Shown here piece after piece: positions 63,214 through 64,000 of a stretch of DNA of 64,000 bases; the stretch's first letter is position 1; every line of letters begins with the position of its first letter. Below the pieces are notes generated by a model. The model had not been told where the DNA came from and did no database searches. It saw only the letters and a list, made by a program, of their open reading frames with translations. Where the stretch lies: the NCBI RefSeq assembly GCF_000016665.1, contig NC_009523.1:2666001-2730000 (forward strand), written 5' to 3'. Origin of the DNA: Roseiflexus sp. RS-1. Its GTDB lineage: Bacteria; Chloroflexota; Chloroflexia; Chloroflexales; Roseiflexaceae. The translations under genes were made by a program, and so were the position numbers.

Positions 63214-64000
63214 ATGAGCACCATCTACAATTTCAACGCCGGTCCGGCAATCCTTCCCGCATCCGTGTTGGAGCAGGCGCAGCATGAATTGCGCGACTAC
63301 CAGGGGCGCGGGATGTCCATCCTGGAGATGAGTCATCGCTCGCCGGAGTACGAGGCGATCAACGCTGAGGCGGCTGAGCGTCTGAAACGTCTGCTCGGTG
63401 TCGGCGACGAGTACCATGTGCTCTTCTTGCAGGGCGGCGCCAGTTTGCAGTTTGCCATGCTGCCGCTCAATTTTCTGCCACCGGGTGCGTCGGCGGATTA
63501 TCTCGTCACCGGTGCATGGGCGGAAAAGGCATACGAAGAAGCGTTACGCGTCGGTCAGGCGCGAGAGGCTGCCAGCTCCGCTGCAAACGGCTACCGCAGC
63601 GTGCCATCGCAGGCGGACATTGCACTTGATCCAGGCGCAGCATACGTCCACATCACCAGTAACGAAACGATTCAAGGCGTCCAGTGGCATACCTGGCCCG
63701 ACGTCGGCGATCGACCGCTGGTTGCCGACATGAGCAGCGATATTCTTTCCCGTCCGCTTGAGACGCAGCGTTTTGCGCTGATCTACGCCGGTGCTCAGAA
63801 GAACCTCGGTCCTGCCGGGGTGACTGTGGTGGTCATCCGCGATTCGTTCTTGCAGAGCGCATCGTCGAACCTGCCGACAATGCTGCGCTATGCGACGCAT
63901 GTGAAGAACCGATCACTCTACAATACGCCGCCGGTGTTTGCTGTGTATATGGTGAATCTGGTGTTGGGCTGGATCGAAGAACAGGGCGGACTTGTCGCGA
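63214..64000 (+). CDS. serC: Phosphoserine aminotransferase, 3' end beyond window
   Basis: The visible 262 residues begin MSTIYNFNAGPAILP and contain LFLQGGASLQF, TSNETIQG and the PLP-binding Lys in YAGAQKNLGPAG, all signatures of SerC. GAGGAGG lies 7 nt before ATG 63214. It makes 3-phosphoserine in serine synthesis. The gene is cut by the window edge at about two thirds of its length (usual 360 residues). Confidence 0.96.
   Translation, partial: MSTIYNFNAGPAILPASVLEQAQHELRDYQGRGMSILEMSHRSPEYEAINAEAAERLKRLLGVGDEYHVLFLQGGASLQFAMLPLNFLPPGASADYLVTGAWAEKAYEEALRVGQAREAASSAANGYRSVPSQADIALDPGAAYVHITSNETIQGVQWHTWPDVGDRPLVADMSSDILSRPLETQRFALIYAGAQKNLGPAGVTVVVIRDSFLQSASSNLPTMLRYATHVKNRSLYNTPPVFAVYMVNLVLGWIEEQGGLVA

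Overview
The window looks like a chromosomal segment of a filamentous Chloroflexota bacterium, most probably Roseiflexus or a close relative. The grounds are indirect: high GC, a MoxR/vWA pair, secreted proteins with DUF11-type repeats or a YLPLV motif, menaquinone-type metabolism (UbiE/MenG), and GTTGAAG-type heptanucleotide arrays at gene ends. No phototrophy, rRNA or other marker gene is present, so the genus is an inference.

Layout. 1-6.2 kb: MoxR ATPase with a vWA protein cut by the window edge, a DUF4870-like membrane protein, gamma-carbonic-anhydrase-like protein, gamma-glutamyltransferase, alpha/beta hydrolase. 6.2-9.5 kb: a tightly coupled HEPN / KGGAGR ParA-like / P-loop ATPase operon, beside tRNA-Asn, whose last gene is broken by an in-frame TAG. 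9.7-15.8 kb: a two-domain amidase with three internal repeats, a CHAT-protease protein and a transposase-HTH plus degenerate-NTPase protein. 15.9-36.7 kb: mostly housekeeping and accessory genes: DUF11 protein, glycosyltransferase, MFS exporter, Era GTPase with an unusual N-terminal extension, an AT-rich restriction-modification pair, coaX-ubiE-DUF4230, asparaginase, methyltransferase, oxidoreductase, a giant alpha-2-macroglobulin-like lipoprotein, an MNT/HEPN pair and SbcD-like nuclease. 37.3-63.1 kb: one long co-directional block. It starts with three secreted proteins (unknown, CAP domain, DUF11) and continues as a Tad-pilus-like set (TadE-like pseudopilins, CpaB/SAF, two CpaF-type ATPases, CpaE/MinD-like, TadB/TadC-like) that runs straight into a monoderm-type T4SS-like set (VirB6-like, peptidoglycan hydrolase, VirB2-like, PrgI/VirB3-like, VirB4 ATPase, PEGA protein, FtsK-like protein with lost Walker A). 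63.2 kb to end: serC, truncated by the window.

The main candidate for an undescribed system is that Tad plus T4SS block at 41.7-63.1 kb. It has no visible relaxase, integrase, secretin or prepilin peptidase, so it looks like a resident envelope-spanning machine for secretion, surface attachment or DNA handling and not a mobile element. Its hydrolase appears to be an M23 domain split by a large insert carrying an M15 (VanY-like) domain, with catalytic residues of both kept. Secondary candidates are the HEPN/KGGAGR/ATPase operon, the CHAT plus HTH-NTPase pair, and the heptanucleotide arrays that repeatedly supply stop codons. All family calls come from motif reading; no database search was run.
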